Assembly: GCA_013286325.1 (NCBI GenBank)
Contig: JABDFZ010000007.1
Span: 1-58,475, forward strand
Direction of reading: 5' to 3'
From: Bacteroidota bacterium
GTDB lineage: Bacteria; Bacteroidota; Bacteroidia; Sphingobacteriales; Sphingobacteriaceae
DNA length: 58,475 nucleotides
The notes beneath the pieces are model-generated. The model had not been told where the DNA came from. It did not search any database and was given only the letters and a program-made list of their open reading frames with translations. Positions within the stretch are counted from its first letter, which is position 1, and every line of letters starts with the position of its first letter. Below are positions 1 to 10,100 of the stretch, one piece after another. Made by a program: the position numbers and the translations under genes.

Positions 1-188
1 CCTGTTTGCGGTAAAGGCTTTTTAAATTCGTTTTTTACCCCGTCAGGAATTGGTGTCCATACCGGCCTTTCGCCAACATTTTTTAAATAGGCTACCATGT
101 CATCAATTATCTGATATCCTAGAGTTTTAACATCGTCCCAATTTTCAGGATCTAATCCACTTTCAGGATTTGTATCTATTTCATTCAT
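1..188 (-). CDS. PLP-dependent (aromatic-L-amino-acid type) decarboxylase, N-terminal fragment
   Basis: Reading the minus strand from the ATG at 188 gives about 62 residues with no stop, running off the left edge, so only the N-terminus is present. It contains DPENWDDVKTLGYQIIDDMV, then a YLKNVGERPVW stretch and PIPDGVKNEF. This resembles the start of group II pyridoxal-dependent decarboxylases (DDC/tyrosine/glutamate decarboxylase-like), where an early helix precedes a conserved Pro-Val-Trp segment. The catalytic lysine lies outside the window, so substrate cannot be judged. It is divergent from a MocR regulator gene across 147 bases, and MocR proteins often control a neighbouring gene of PLP or amine metabolism, so it is a plausible target (inference). 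Confidence 0.7.
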   Translation of the reverse strand, partial: MNEIDTNPESGLDPENWDDVKTLGYQIIDDMVAYLKNVGERPVWTPIPDGVKNEFKKPLPQT

Positions 189-225
189 GATAATTATTTA
201 CAATACAAAAATGAATTATTATTTA

Positions 226-257
226 TTGATAAAACAGATGCACATTTAGTATTTTTG
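226..257 (+). promoter_or_regulatory. Predicted promoter of the MocR-type regulator gene
   Basis: A TATTTTTG box at 250-257 fits the Bacteroidota -7 consensus TAnnTTTG. A TTG at 226-228 lies 21 bases upstream and fits the -33 element. It would give a leader of roughly 75 bases before the ATG at 336, in the divergent gap with the decarboxylase. Confidence 0.5.
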
Positions 258-335
258 CGCATAACAGATTGAATAAATCAACGTCAAAGATCCATTGTTC
301 AATGCATGTTTAAAACCCGGTTATTGCTATAATAG

Positions 336-1784
336 ATGAAAGATAACTTAACACAGCCAATTGCGCCAGATCAGGACTTTTTATATGCACAAATTGCCGA
401 TAGGCTTGGCGCCCAGATCCATCAGCTGATATTAAAAACTGGGGCTAAACTGCCATCGGTAAGGGCTTTAAGCCAGGAGCAAGGGATAAGCCTGAGTACT
501 GCTTATAAAGCCTACGTTCAGTTGGAAATAAGGGGACTGATAGAGGCAAGGCCAAAATCAGGATATTATGTGCGATACACCCCCGCCCGTTCTTTCGAGG
601 CTCCGAAACAGGAGAAGCCGGTAAATGAATCAAAAAAACTGAGCCTTGATGATATGATAGCCATGGTTCATCGTAATTTTTCAGCAGATAGTATCGTAAA
701 GTTATCTGTTGCTTCACCGGCGTTATCCTTATTGCCGCGCGCAAAGCTCAATAAATCGATGATGGAGGCAATCCGCCTGAGTAGTAATAGCTGTATCAGC
801 TACGAGGGTGTACAAGGGAACGAAAATTTAAAAAAACACATTGCCCGGCAGGCATTTAGCTGGGGTGGTAACATATTACCTGACGAGGTGGTAACTACCC
901 AGGGTTGTATGGAGGCATTGGTGTTTTGTTTAAGGGCGGTAACAAAACCGGGAGATGTAGTGGCAATTGAAAGCCCTACCTATTTTGGCATATTTAATAC
1001 TATACAAACACTGGGGTTAAAAATAATAGAGATCCCGACCGACCCGACAGAGGGACTTGACCTGGATTATCTTGCAAATGCTATTAAGAAACAACAAATA
1101 CAGGCTTGCCTGTTTGTGCCTACTTTTAGCAATCCATTAGGTTATTGCATGAGCAATGAAAAGAAAAAGACACTGGTTGATCTGCTTGCCAAATATGAAG
1201 TGCCTTTAATTGAAGATGATATTTATGGTGAGATGTATTTTGGCAAAACAAGGCCGCGTACCTGTAAAAGTTATGATAAAAAGGGTTTGGTGATGCTTTG
1301 TTCGTCAGTATCAAAAACGCTTGCATCGGGTTATCGTGTTGGGTGGTGTATGCCCGGGAAATTTAAAACCCAGGTTATCAATCTTAAACTGATGCATTCT
1401 CTGTCGTCTGCATCGCCAACACATGCTGCGATTGGTCATTTTTTTGAGACCGGAAGATATGACCTGCACATGCGAAACCTGCGCAAAGCGCTGCATACCC
1501 AATGTTTAAGATATACGCAGGCCGTTGCTGAATACTTCCCTGAGGATGTTAAGGTAAGCAGACCACAGGGCGGGTACGTACTATGGATAGAGTTAAACAA
1601 AAAAATAGATGCTTTTGAACTTTATAAGAAGGCCCTGGTTTATAAGATCAGTATTTCGCCGGGGCAGATATTCAGTACCGACAGCAGGTTCACAAATTTT
1701 ATCCGTATAAGTTTCGGGATACCTTATAATGATGAAATAGACAAAAGCATTAAAACGCTGGGAAGACTTATTAGCCTTGAGTGA
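336..1784 (+). CDS. MocR/PdxR-type transcriptional regulator (GntR winged helix fused to aminotransferase fold)
   Basis: This 482-residue protein has a GntR-type winged helix-turn-helix at about residues 12-80 (LPSVRALSQEQGISLSTAY is the recognition region), a linker, and a class I aminotransferase-like domain from about 115 to the end. PLP-site residues are visible: the Asn of SNPLG near 266, the Asp pair in IEDDIYGE at 294-295, and the Schiff-base lysine in SSVSKTLASGYRVG near 327. MocR proteins use the aminotransferase fold to sense PLP or a PLP-amino acid adduct rather than for catalysis. It is divergent from a PLP-dependent decarboxylase, the obvious candidate target. The length is normal for the family; the exact ligand is unknown. 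Confidence 0.9.
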   Translation: MKDNLTQPIAPDQDFLYAQIADRLGAQIHQLILKTGAKLPSVRALSQEQGISLSTAYKAYVQLEIRGLIEARPKSGYYVRYTPARSFEAPKQEKPVNESKKLSLDDMIAMVHRNFSADSIVKLSVASPALSLLPRAKLNKSMMEAIRLSSNSCISYEGVQGNENLKKHIARQAFSWGGNILPDEVVTTQGCMEALVFCLRAVTKPGDVVAIESPTYFGIFNTIQTLGLKIIEIPTDPTEGLDLDYLANAIKKQQIQACLFVPTFSNPLGYCMSNEKKKTLVDLLAKYEVPLIEDDIYGEMYFGKTRPRTCKSYDKKGLVMLCSSVSKTLASGYRVGWCMPGKFKTQVINLKLMHSLSSASPTHAAIGHFFETGRYDLHMRNLRKALHTQCLRYTQAVAEYFPEDVKVSRPQGGYVLWIELNKKIDAFELYKKALVYKISISPGQIFSTDSRFTNFIRISFGIPYNDEIDKSIKTLGRLISLE

Positions 1785-1861
1785 AGAGTTGAGAGCAAGG
1801 AATCAATAGCAAAGTATCAATAAGTGAGATTTTTCTTGTCTCTTGATTCTTGTCTCTTTCG
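1785..1861. repeat. Quasi-palindromic intergenic repeat after the MocR gene ('aatcaagag' word family)
   Basis: Directly after the stop codon, a left part rich in GAGAGCAAGGAATCAA-like words (about 1789-1816) is mirrored by TTCTTGTCTCTTGATTCTTG-like words (about 1833-1861). The same vocabulary recurs at 48771-48842. It could fold into a long imperfect hairpin at the 3' end of the transcript. There is no clear U-tract. Confidence 0.5.
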
Positions 1862-1927
1862 ATTAATTATTATGTAAAAAATTAATAACCAGCCAACCTT
1901 ATTAATTAATTTTCGTTAATTAGATAT

Positions 1928-2392
1928 ATGATCCAATCTTCACTGACCCATCGTTTAAAAGATCAGCACAAAGCTATTACGCCTATTATTATAAGGCTTA
2001 ATGACAGGCAAATTCAGCAACATCATATAAAAGGTAAGTGGAGCATTCACGAACAAATCGCACACCTTGCTAAATATCAGCCTATTTTTATAGACCGGGT
2101 CCGTAAAATATTAATGCTTGATGAGCCCGAGTTTGAAGCATACAGATCTGAAAACGATGATGGTTTTGAGATATACTGCGCATTTACTACCTACGAACTA
2201 CTGAAAAAAATATCGACAGACAGGGAGGTGATCTATAACCTTGTAACCAAACTGGCCCCAGATAAACTTGACCGTATAGGCATACATTCTAAATACGGAA
2301 GATTAAATATTTTAGACTGGACAGAATTTTTTCTTTTACATGAAGCACACCATCTTTTTGCAATTTTTCAATTGACACATACACTCAAGTAA
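1928..2392 (+). CDS. DinB-like four-helix protein
   Basis: This 154-residue protein has the layout of the DinB/YfiT (bacillithiol S-transferase-like) superfamily. An N-terminal helix is followed by GKWSIHEQIAHLAKYQP, where the first metal-ligand His would sit. The end has DWTEFFLLHEAHHLFAIFQL, where the HxxxH-like motif supplies the other His ligands. Members are small metal-binding four-helix bundles, some acting as thiol transferases; the reaction here cannot be named. It stands alone between the regulator gene and the ABC exporter pair, with gaps of about 140 and 157 bases that show no other gene. Confidence 0.75.
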   Translation: MIQSSLTHRLKDQHKAITPIIIRLNDRQIQQHHIKGKWSIHEQIAHLAKYQPIFIDRVRKILMLDEPEFEAYRSENDDGFEIYCAFTTYELLKKISTDREVIYNLVTKLAPDKLDRIGIHSKYGRLNILDWTEFFLLHEAHHLFAIFQLTHTLK

Positions 2393-2549
2393 TTGTATTT
2401 GGCTATATAATTATTACTCAATATTTGAAAAAGTCTGAAATTCTGGACCGGATAAATTAAAATCTTTTCATTCTTCAATCGTCTTCCGGTTAAGTAATAA
2501 TGAATGGTTACTTTTACCTGCTTTTTATACTTAAATAAAAAAATCGCGT

Positions 2550-4301
2550 ATGCCAGAAGATAAACCCAAAAAACCAGGCATTTTCAGCCTGCTAAAGCCT
2601 TATTCAGGTTTAGTGTTCCTGCTTATATTGTTTGCGCTTTTTAGTAACAGCGTTAACCTTTGGCTGCCAAAGATTATATCGCACGGTATTGATGACTATA
2701 TACACAGTGTGATGAAGCGGGTGCATTTTGATACCACCCCGGTGATTATAAAATTTACACTGGCTGTAGTATTTGTGTTCATTTGCTCATTCCTGCAAAG
2801 CATTATTCAAACTTACACCTCCGAAAAAGTGGCCCGCGACCTGCGTACCCGGCTTTCGGATAAGATTTCGCATCAAAGCTATGCTTTTGTTGAAGAGGTA
2901 AATCCATCAAAATTGTTAACCAATCTAACTGCCGATGTTGATTCGATCAAGCTATTTGTATCTCAGGCGCTGGTTTCAATAGTGTCGTCGGCGTTTATTA
3001 TAATTGGTGCAAGTATCTTACTGCTTACCATTAACTGGAAGCTTGGCCTTTGCGTTATTGCCATTATCCCGATTATTGGCGGTACATTTTTTTATGTACT
3101 TAAAAAAGTACGGGCGCTTTTTATAAAAGCGCGTGAGGTTATAGACTGGCTGAATAAAGTAATAAATGAAAGCATTTTAGGAGCAGCTTTAATCAGGGTG
3201 ATTAATTCACAACAACTGGAGTTTGACAAGTTTTTGCAGGCCAATACCAAAGCGAAGGATTTTGGCCTTTCTATATTAAGGTTATTTGCCGGCCTTATCC
3301 CTGTTATTACATTTTCGGCCAATATAGCTATGTTAAGTATTTTGGCATTAGGCGGGCATTTTGTAATAAACAACACCATGAGCCTGGGCGATTTTGCAGC
3401 CTTTAACAGTTACCTTGCCCAGCTGATATTCCCGATACTGGTTATCGGCTTTATGAGTAACATTATTGCTGCGGCGACGGCATCGTTTCAACGGATAAGC
3501 GCTGTTTTAGATGCTGTAGATAAAACTGAATCGGGTACATTACAGGAAACTTTAACTGGTAGCATCCAGTTAAACGATATTTCTCTGGCTTACGGGCAAA
3601 AACCTGCGCTTAAAGCTGTATCGCTGGATGTGAAGGCTGGGTCGAAGATTGCCATAATAGGCCCAACAGCTGCCGGTAAAACTCAATTACTATACCTGCT
3701 TACCGGCCTGATTAAACCCAATAGCGGAACTATATTGTTTGATGGCCAAAGTATTAGCGATTATAACAGCGAATCGTTCCATAGCCAGGTAGGATTTGTT
3801 TTCCAGGACAGTATTATTTTTAATATGAGCATCAGGGAGAATATTGCTTTCAGCGATACGGTTACCGATGAATCCTTAGAAAAAGCTATTGAGACGGCAG
3901 AGTTAAAGGAATTTATCAATAGTCTTCCGGATAAACTGAGTACCATAGTTTCAGAGCGAGGCTCAAGTCTTTCGGGTGGTCAAAAACAACGGATCATGTT
4001 GGCGAGAGCGCTGGCAATTGAGCCAAAAGTTTTATTACTGGACGATTTTACAGCACGGGTTGATACCAATACTGAAAAGAAGATATTGGCAAACGTGCAA
4101 AAGAACTACCCGGGGTTAACGTTACTTTCGGTAACTCAAAAAATAGCTTCGGTTGAGCATTACGACCAGATAATTTTATTAATGCAAGGGGAAATTGTGG
4201 CCAGAGGCAAACACGATGACCTGATGAAAACCAGCCCTGAATACGTACAGATCTTTAATTCGCAACAAAGCACCAGCAATTATGAACTACAACCTAAATG
4301 A
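2550..4301 (+). CDS. ABC exporter half-transporter, degenerate-site subunit
   Basis: This 583-residue protein has a six-helix membrane domain (about 15-310) and a C-terminal ATPase domain (about 335-583), the type IV exporter (MdlB/LmrA-like) half-transporter layout. Walker A is GPTAAGKT at 371-378, the Q-loop Gln is at 419 and the signature LSGGQ at 474-478 is intact. The catalytic Glu after Walker B is replaced by Asp (LLLDD, 499) and the switch His by Gln (TQKIAS, 530). The same two substitutions are known in the TM287 subunit of the TM287/288 heterodimer. The gene overlaps the next ABC gene by 20 bases, so the two products almost certainly pair. Substrate is unknown; drugs or lipids are usual for this class. 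Confidence 0.92.
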   Translation: MPEDKPKKPGIFSLLKPYSGLVFLLILFALFSNSVNLWLPKIISHGIDDYIHSVMKRVHFDTTPVIIKFTLAVVFVFICSFLQSIIQTYTSEKVARDLRTRLSDKISHQSYAFVEEVNPSKLLTNLTADVDSIKLFVSQALVSIVSSAFIIIGASILLLTINWKLGLCVIAIIPIIGGTFFYVLKKVRALFIKAREVIDWLNKVINESILGAALIRVINSQQLEFDKFLQANTKAKDFGLSILRLFAGLIPVITFSANIAMLSILALGGHFVINNTMSLGDFAAFNSYLAQLIFPILVIGFMSNIIAAATASFQRISAVLDAVDKTESGTLQETLTGSIQLNDISLAYGQKPALKAVSLDVKAGSKIAIIGPTAAGKTQLLYLLTGLIKPNSGTILFDGQSISDYNSESFHSQVGFVFQDSIIFNMSIRENIAFSDTVTDESLEKAIETAELKEFINSLPDKLSTIVSERGSSLSGGQKQRIMLARALAIEPKVLLLDDFTARVDTNTEKKILANVQKNYPGLTLLSVTQKIASVEHYDQIILLMQGEIVARGKHDDLMKTSPEYVQIFNSQQSTSNYELQPK

Positions 4302-6051
4302 CCTGCAGGCAAAGGCGCAAAAAACCTCAACCTGGTCGTCGCTTAAAAAACTGCTGCAGCTGATTTCACACGAAAGAAAAAACCTTTGGATGGCTTTTTT
4401 TACCATCCTGGTTACTTCAACAATAAACTTAATGGGGCCGCTTATTATTGGCAACACCATTGATAAATATATTTTTGTAGCACACAAAAACTATCATGGT
4501 GTACTGGTAAACTGTGCTATCCTATTCTGTTTTTACCTGGTATCGCTGGTATCAAGCTATGTGCAAACCATGCTGATGGGTGGGGTGGGGCAGCGTATGC
4601 TGTTTACACTGCGCAATTCTATCTTCAATAAGTTACAGTTATTACCTGTTGGCTTTTTTAACCAGAACAAGGCAGGCGATCTTATCTCCCGTGTCAATAA
4701 TGATACGGATAAACTGAATCAGTTTTTTTCGCAGTCGTTAATGCAGTTTATTGGCAGCATAGCTACTATGACAGGGGCCGGGATATTTTTACTGGCTATT
4801 AATATTAAACTTGGTTCAGCAACGCTTATTCCGGCTGTTATTATATTGGTATTTACCAGCGTTACATCGGCATGGGTGAAGAAAAAAAATGCCAAAAACT
4901 TAAAAAGTGTTGGCGGTATGAGCGCCGAGATACAGGAAAGCCTGAATAACTTTAAGGTCATAATTGCTTTTAACCGCCGCGATTATTTCCGCAAGCGCTT
5001 TGATGAAGCAAACCAGCAAAATTATAAAACAGCTATTGGCGCAGGTATAGCCAATAACTCGTATGTGCCCGTTTATGGCTTGTTTTCGAGCTTTGCGCAG
5101 TTGATAGTTTTGGCTTACGGTATTTACCTGGTATCGCATGGCGAGTTGGGTATCGGATTGTTGGCAGTAAGCTTTTTTTCGTACTCCAATAACTTTTATA
5201 ACCCGTTAAGGCAATTAGCTGCACTCTGGACAAACTTCCAGGTAGCAATGGCAGGCTGGGATAGGATAGCACAGATATTGGCGCTGGAACCTGACCTGGC
5301 AGTTGTGCAAAGCACTGTATCAGAGCCCTCAGCTCCCCTTTTGGAATTCAGAAATGTGCATTTTGGATATGAGGAAGATAAAGAGATATTGCACAATATC
5401 AATTTTAAATTGGAGCAAGGTAAAACCTATGCATTAGTTGGTCCGACAGGTGGTGGCAAAACAACAACAGCTTCGTTGATAGCCAGGTTGTATGATCCTG
5501 GGAAAGGACAGGTGTTGCTAAATGGGAAAGATATAAGGAGCTACGAGCCAGTTGATCGTACCAAAAAGATCGGCTTTATTTTACAGGAACCATTTTTATT
5601 TACAGGTACGGTGCGCGAAAATATTTTGTATGGCAATGAGCTTTATGTTAACCATACCAATGAAGAATTGGAGCAAGTGATAAGGGAGGCAAATTTGGGT
5701 AGTTTACTGGCTATTTTTGAAAGCGGGCTCGATACTAAAGTGCTTTCGAGCGGAGATAGCATCAGCCTCGGGCAAAAACAATTGATAGCCTTTATGCGGG
5801 CTGTATTACGCAACCCCGAACTGCTTATTTTAGATGAAGCTACTGCCAATATTGATACCATTACTGAAAAATTGCTGAGCGACATTTTAAACAAGTTACC
5901 AGAAACAACAACCCGCGTAATTATAGCACACCGTTTAAATACGATTGAAAACGCTGATGAGATATTTTTTGTCAATTCGGGTGAAGTGATCCGTGCCGGT
6001 TCGTTTGATCATGCTATGGATATGCTGTTGCAAGGGAAGAGGGTAAGTTAA
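4282..6051 (+). CDS. ABC exporter half-transporter, catalytic-site subunit
   Basis: This 589-residue partner of the preceding gene has a membrane domain (about 30-330) and an ATPase domain (about 350-589). Walker A GPTGGGKT (387-394), Q435, the Walker B pair LILDEA with Glu519 and the switch His550 are all canonical. The signature is altered: ISLGQ at 494-498 instead of LSGGQ. In heterodimeric exporters the altered signature faces the nucleotide site whose Walker B is also altered, so the pair should have one hydrolysing and one nucleotide-retaining site. The start ATG lies inside the upstream gene, which implies translational coupling. A quasi-palindromic repeat follows the stop. Confidence 0.92.
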   Translation: MNYNLNDLQAKAQKTSTWSSLKKLLQLISHERKNLWMAFFTILVTSTINLMGPLIIGNTIDKYIFVAHKNYHGVLVNCAILFCFYLVSLVSSYVQTMLMGGVGQRMLFTLRNSIFNKLQLLPVGFFNQNKAGDLISRVNNDTDKLNQFFSQSLMQFIGSIATMTGAGIFLLAINIKLGSATLIPAVIILVFTSVTSAWVKKKNAKNLKSVGGMSAEIQESLNNFKVIIAFNRRDYFRKRFDEANQQNYKTAIGAGIANNSYVPVYGLFSSFAQLIVLAYGIYLVSHGELGIGLLAVSFFSYSNNFYNPLRQLAALWTNFQVAMAGWDRIAQILALEPDLAVVQSTVSEPSAPLLEFRNVHFGYEEDKEILHNINFKLEQGKTYALVGPTGGGKTTTASLIARLYDPGKGQVLLNGKDIRSYEPVDRTKKIGFILQEPFLFTGTVRENILYGNELYVNHTNEELEQVIREANLGSLLAIFESGLDTKVLSSGDSISLGQKQLIAFMRAVLRNPELLILDEATANIDTITEKLLSDILNKLPETTTRVIIAHRLNTIENADEIFFVNSGEVIRAGSFDHAMDMLLQGKRVS

Positions 6052-6155
6052 CAGTTAGTAACATGCAGTTGGCAGTTGGGGTAATTTGGAACAAAAGCAA
6101 ACTGCATACTAAAAAATTAAATTACTGACAACTGCCCACTGTAAACTGCCAACTA
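6052..6155. repeat. Quasi-palindromic intergenic repeat ('cagttggcagtt' family) after the ABC operon
   Basis: Words such as GCAGTTGGCAGTTGGGGTAA (6065-6084) are mirrored by ACTGACAACTGCCC and AAACTGCCAACT (6123-6154). The same family appears after the PorP gene at 19530-19600. It could fold at the end of the ABC transcript. Confidence 0.55.
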
Positions 6156-6213
6156 ATTTCACATATTTTCCCAAAAAAAATTTATACACTTGTAAATAAC
6201 TTTAAACCCTGGT

Positions 6214-6918
6214 ATGCAAAGATATATAGGTCAGAAACGAATTTTAGTAGCAACAGATTGTATAATTTTCGGATTTGATGGATGGAATTTAAAATTACTG
6301 CTGGTTCAGCGTAATATTGAACCTGAAAAAAACAAATGGAGCCTGATGGGCGGGTTTATTCAGCCCTCAGAATCTCCTGAAGATGCTGCAAATCGTGTAT
6401 TAGAATTACGTACCGGTTTGAAAAATGTTTATATGGAGCAATTCCAGGTGTTTGGAAAACCAGACCGCGACCCGGTTGAAAGAACACTATCCATTGCATA
6501 TTTCGCGCTTATTGATATTCATCAGTATGAACAACAGATCAGCGATGAATTTCATGCAGAGTGGTTCCTGCTAAATGAAATGCCTGAACTAATATTTGAC
6601 CATGTCGAAATGGTTAAACTGGCACAACGGGAACTAAGGTATAAAGCAGCTTTACACCCTATATTATTTCAGTTATTACCTGAGAAATTTACTATCCCAC
6701 AATTACAGGCCCTTTACGAAGGTGTTTATAACACCACCTTTGACGACCGCAATTTTAGCCGGAAATTATTATCGACCGGCTTGCTGGTAAAATTGTCGGA
6801 AAAAGATAAGTTTTCTTCCAAAAAAGGTGCGTTTTATTACAAGCTCGATCAATCGCACTATGCCGAGAATTTTGAACGGTTCTTAAACCTTGTGCCCAAT
6901 CCGGATAAATTTTTTTAA
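6214..6918 (+). CDS. NrtR-like Nudix-fold transcriptional regulator (catalytically inactive)
   Basis: This 234-residue protein has an N-terminal Nudix fold (about 8-140) and a C-terminal winged-helix region (about 150-225, with FTIPQLQALYEGVYNTTFDD and FSRKLLSTGLL), the arrangement of NrtR-type regulators. The Nudix box starts at Gly47 with Glu53 in place, but the REUxEE core reads RVLELR (61-66). The metal-binding glutamates are thus Val, Leu and Arg, so hydrolysis is very unlikely and the fold should act as a ligand sensor. In Bacteroidota such proteins are known to regulate sugar (AraR-like) or NAD genes; no such genes adjoin here. The ligand is unknown. Confidence 0.85.
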   Translation: MQRYIGQKRILVATDCIIFGFDGWNLKLLLVQRNIEPEKNKWSLMGGFIQPSESPEDAANRVLELRTGLKNVYMEQFQVFGKPDRDPVERTLSIAYFALIDIHQYEQQISDEFHAEWFLLNEMPELIFDHVEMVKLAQRELRYKAALHPILFQLLPEKFTIPQLQALYEGVYNTTFDDRNFSRKLLSTGLLVKLSEKDKFSSKKGAFYYKLDQSHYAENFERFLNLVPNPDKFF

Positions 6919-7112
6919 CGTAGTTAATTTATAGATTTATCCAGGTGAGGCAACGTAAGCGGAAATTACCTGGTATAATCTATTGACCTGATATTCGGCG
7001 GCCCTTTCTGTTTTTTTAGTTACATAATGTTTTCATTCAAAGCTTTATGTATTTTTATCTCCGCTGTTTTAATTACAGGGTAAATTAGAGGCAATACCAA
7101 CTTATATACTGT

Positions 7113-10100
7113 TTGAGAAGGTTAAAGATATTAGTAAGTATAATAGCAATAGCAAGTACTATACTTTGCTGTGCCGATAAAACTTATGCCCAAAATACCA
7201 CCAACAGCGGTACCGAATTCTGGACAGCGTACATGGACCATAACAATGGTGCAAGTATGGACGGAAGGGGTTTAGACGGCGGAAGCTTAATGAGCCTGTA
7301 TGTTACCTCGGCTGTTAATACATCCGGTTTGGTTGAAATAGCAGATAACAGTTTTGCGGCAATCCCATTTACAGTAAAGGCAAATGAGGTAACCATAGTA
7401 ACTATTCCACCTGCAGCGTTCCTGGCATCATCAGGAATAATTAATAAGGGGATACATATCACCTCTTTAAAACCCGTTGCTATTTATGCGCATATATACG
7501 CAAATTCTGTATCTGGCGCTACTTTATTACTTCCGGTAAGTACATTAGGCAAAGACTATTTCTCTATAAATTACACTCAAAATTCAAATGCAAAGCCTGA
7601 CGACCCTGCTTATTCTGCATTGTTAGTAATAGCAACTGAAGATAATACTACAGTAAATATTACACCCTCTGTACCTACACTTAACGGCGGCGTACCTAAT
7701 GTGCCCTTTTCACTCTCACTTAGAAAAGGAGACGTTTACCAGATGTTAGCAACCAGGGACTTAACCGGAACTAAAATTACATCGGTTAACTCAGCAACCG
7801 GGGCTTGTACCAAAATAGCAGTATTTTCGGGCAGTTCAAGGGTTCTGATAGGTTGTACTACTAATGCGAATAATAACTCTTCCGATAACCTTTTCCAACA
7901 GGTGTATCCTACAGCTTCGTGGGGAAAAAACTATATTACTGCTCCGCTTATAAGCAGGAATTATGATATTTTCAGGATAGTATTAAGCAATCCTAACCCG
8001 GCAACAAATCCGAATGTGCGGTTAAATGGAAATCCAATCCCGCTTTCTTCTTTTAGTAACGGTTTTTTTGAATTTTCTTCACAACAACCCAATGTTATTT
8101 CGGCTGACCAACCTATACAAGTAGTTCAGTATGCGGTTACTGAACATAATACCCTTAATTGCGGCAGCGACATCAGTGATGTTGGCGACCCTGAAATGAT
8201 ATTCCTTAACCCACTTGAACAAACGCTTTACCATGTAACCCTTTACTCAACAGGTAATTTTGAGATACTGAAGAGCTTTATAAATGTTGTTATAAAAACC
8301 GCAGCGGTGCCAACATTTATGCTTGACGGGAAGCCGTATGATGATTTTGTGCCTGTGCCCGGAAATCCTTTATATTCCTATGCGCAAATACCGGTAACAT
8401 CAGGCCCGGCGGATATTCAGCAGGCAACAGGTAATGTTAACGGAACGCATACGCTAAGTGCCGGTGATGGGTTTAACGCTATTGCTTATGGGTTTGGTGA
8501 AAAAGAATCGTACGGATATGCAGCTGGGACCAACCTTCAAAACCTTAATGAAAATATCACCTTTGCAAATCCCGGGGATAATACACAAACGCAGGTTAAC
8601 GGTTGTCTCGGCACTACTTATAGGCTGCAGCTTACCTTACCTTATATGGCACCGAGCATTATATGGGATTTAAAGGACGGAACAATCTACAAGGACGCTA
8701 ATCCTGTGCCTGTTGCAACCATAGTTAAAAACGGCAAAACACTATTTGAATACCAATATTATAAACCTGTAACCTATACTACTGCAGGTGACGCTTCGGT
8801 TATAGCCACGGTGTTTAATCCAATAGCAGGTACCTGCGGCGATAATGATATAATAGAGTTCGATTTTAACATTGCATCCACACCAGTAGTGGATTTTAGC
8901 ATTGATGCGCCTTGTTTAAATGAGCAGACTGTTTTTACAGATAAAACAGATGTAAGCGGAAGCTTTATAAAAACATGGTTATGGGATTTTGGTGATAATA
9001 CAACATCGGTATTACAGAACCCTACGCATATCTACGCGAACCCGGGTAATTATAACGTTAAATTAACAGTTACAAACATTAACGGCTGTACAGCGGAAGC
9101 TACTAAAGTAATCGATATATCGCATAAACCAGTAGCGGTCTTTACCACATCGGCACCGGATTGTGCCGGGCAAAATATTACGCTTATTGATCACTCTACT
9201 GCGGTAGATGGAAAAATAATACAGTGGATATGGGATTATGGTGATGGAACGATTGAAACCTTTACCAATGGCAACCCTGCAAAACATATGTATGCAAATA
9301 CAGGAAAATATACTGTAATGCTAACTGTGTCCACAGACAAAGGATGCTCTGCGGCGGTGAGTCAGGATATTACCGTTAGCCCAATTCCAGTGGTTGATTT
9401 TACTTTGCCAGATGTTTGTGTTACTGACAGCTATGCCCAATTTACAGATAAAAGCACCATTGCCGATAATACCGAAGCTGACTTTACTTACCTGTGGGAC
9501 TTTGGCGACCCGAATGCTAATGCAGCAAGACCCAATACTTCGGCCTTGAAAAATCCAACTCATAAATATTCACAGGTTGGTAATTACATGGTAACATTGA
9601 CTGTAACCTCAAAGTATGGCTGCGTTTTTTCAAAAACACAACCATTTACTGTTAATGGCAGCATACCTGTTGCCGCATTTGCAGTAGAGAGTAGAGCGAA
9701 TTTATGCAGCATGGACGACGTTGTTTTTGACGATCAGTCGACTGTGGACTTTGGTAGCATTACTAAAATTGTATGGTATTATGATTATAACAATAACCCG
9801 CAGGATATGATAGTTATAGACAAAGCTGACATCCCTGCTGACAGGAAATTCCATCATAATTATGGTTCATTCAATTCGCCTTTAACAAAATCCTATTCAG
9901 TTCGGATGGACGTATATTCCGGACAAACCTGTATCAATACTACACAGCAAAATATTACCATCAAGGCAAATCCACTGATCAATTTATCGCAAATTGGCCC
10001 TATATGCCAAAGCGCACAGGCTGTACAAATAATTGAAAATAAAAATGGTTTTACAGGTACCGGAGTTTTTTCGGGCACCGGGGTTACATCAACAGGGTTG

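Noticed and set aside
6941..6973. CCAGGT ... ACCTGG dyad after the Nudix-type gene
   Set aside because: Six-base stem with a 21-base loop and no T-run; too weak for a terminator call.
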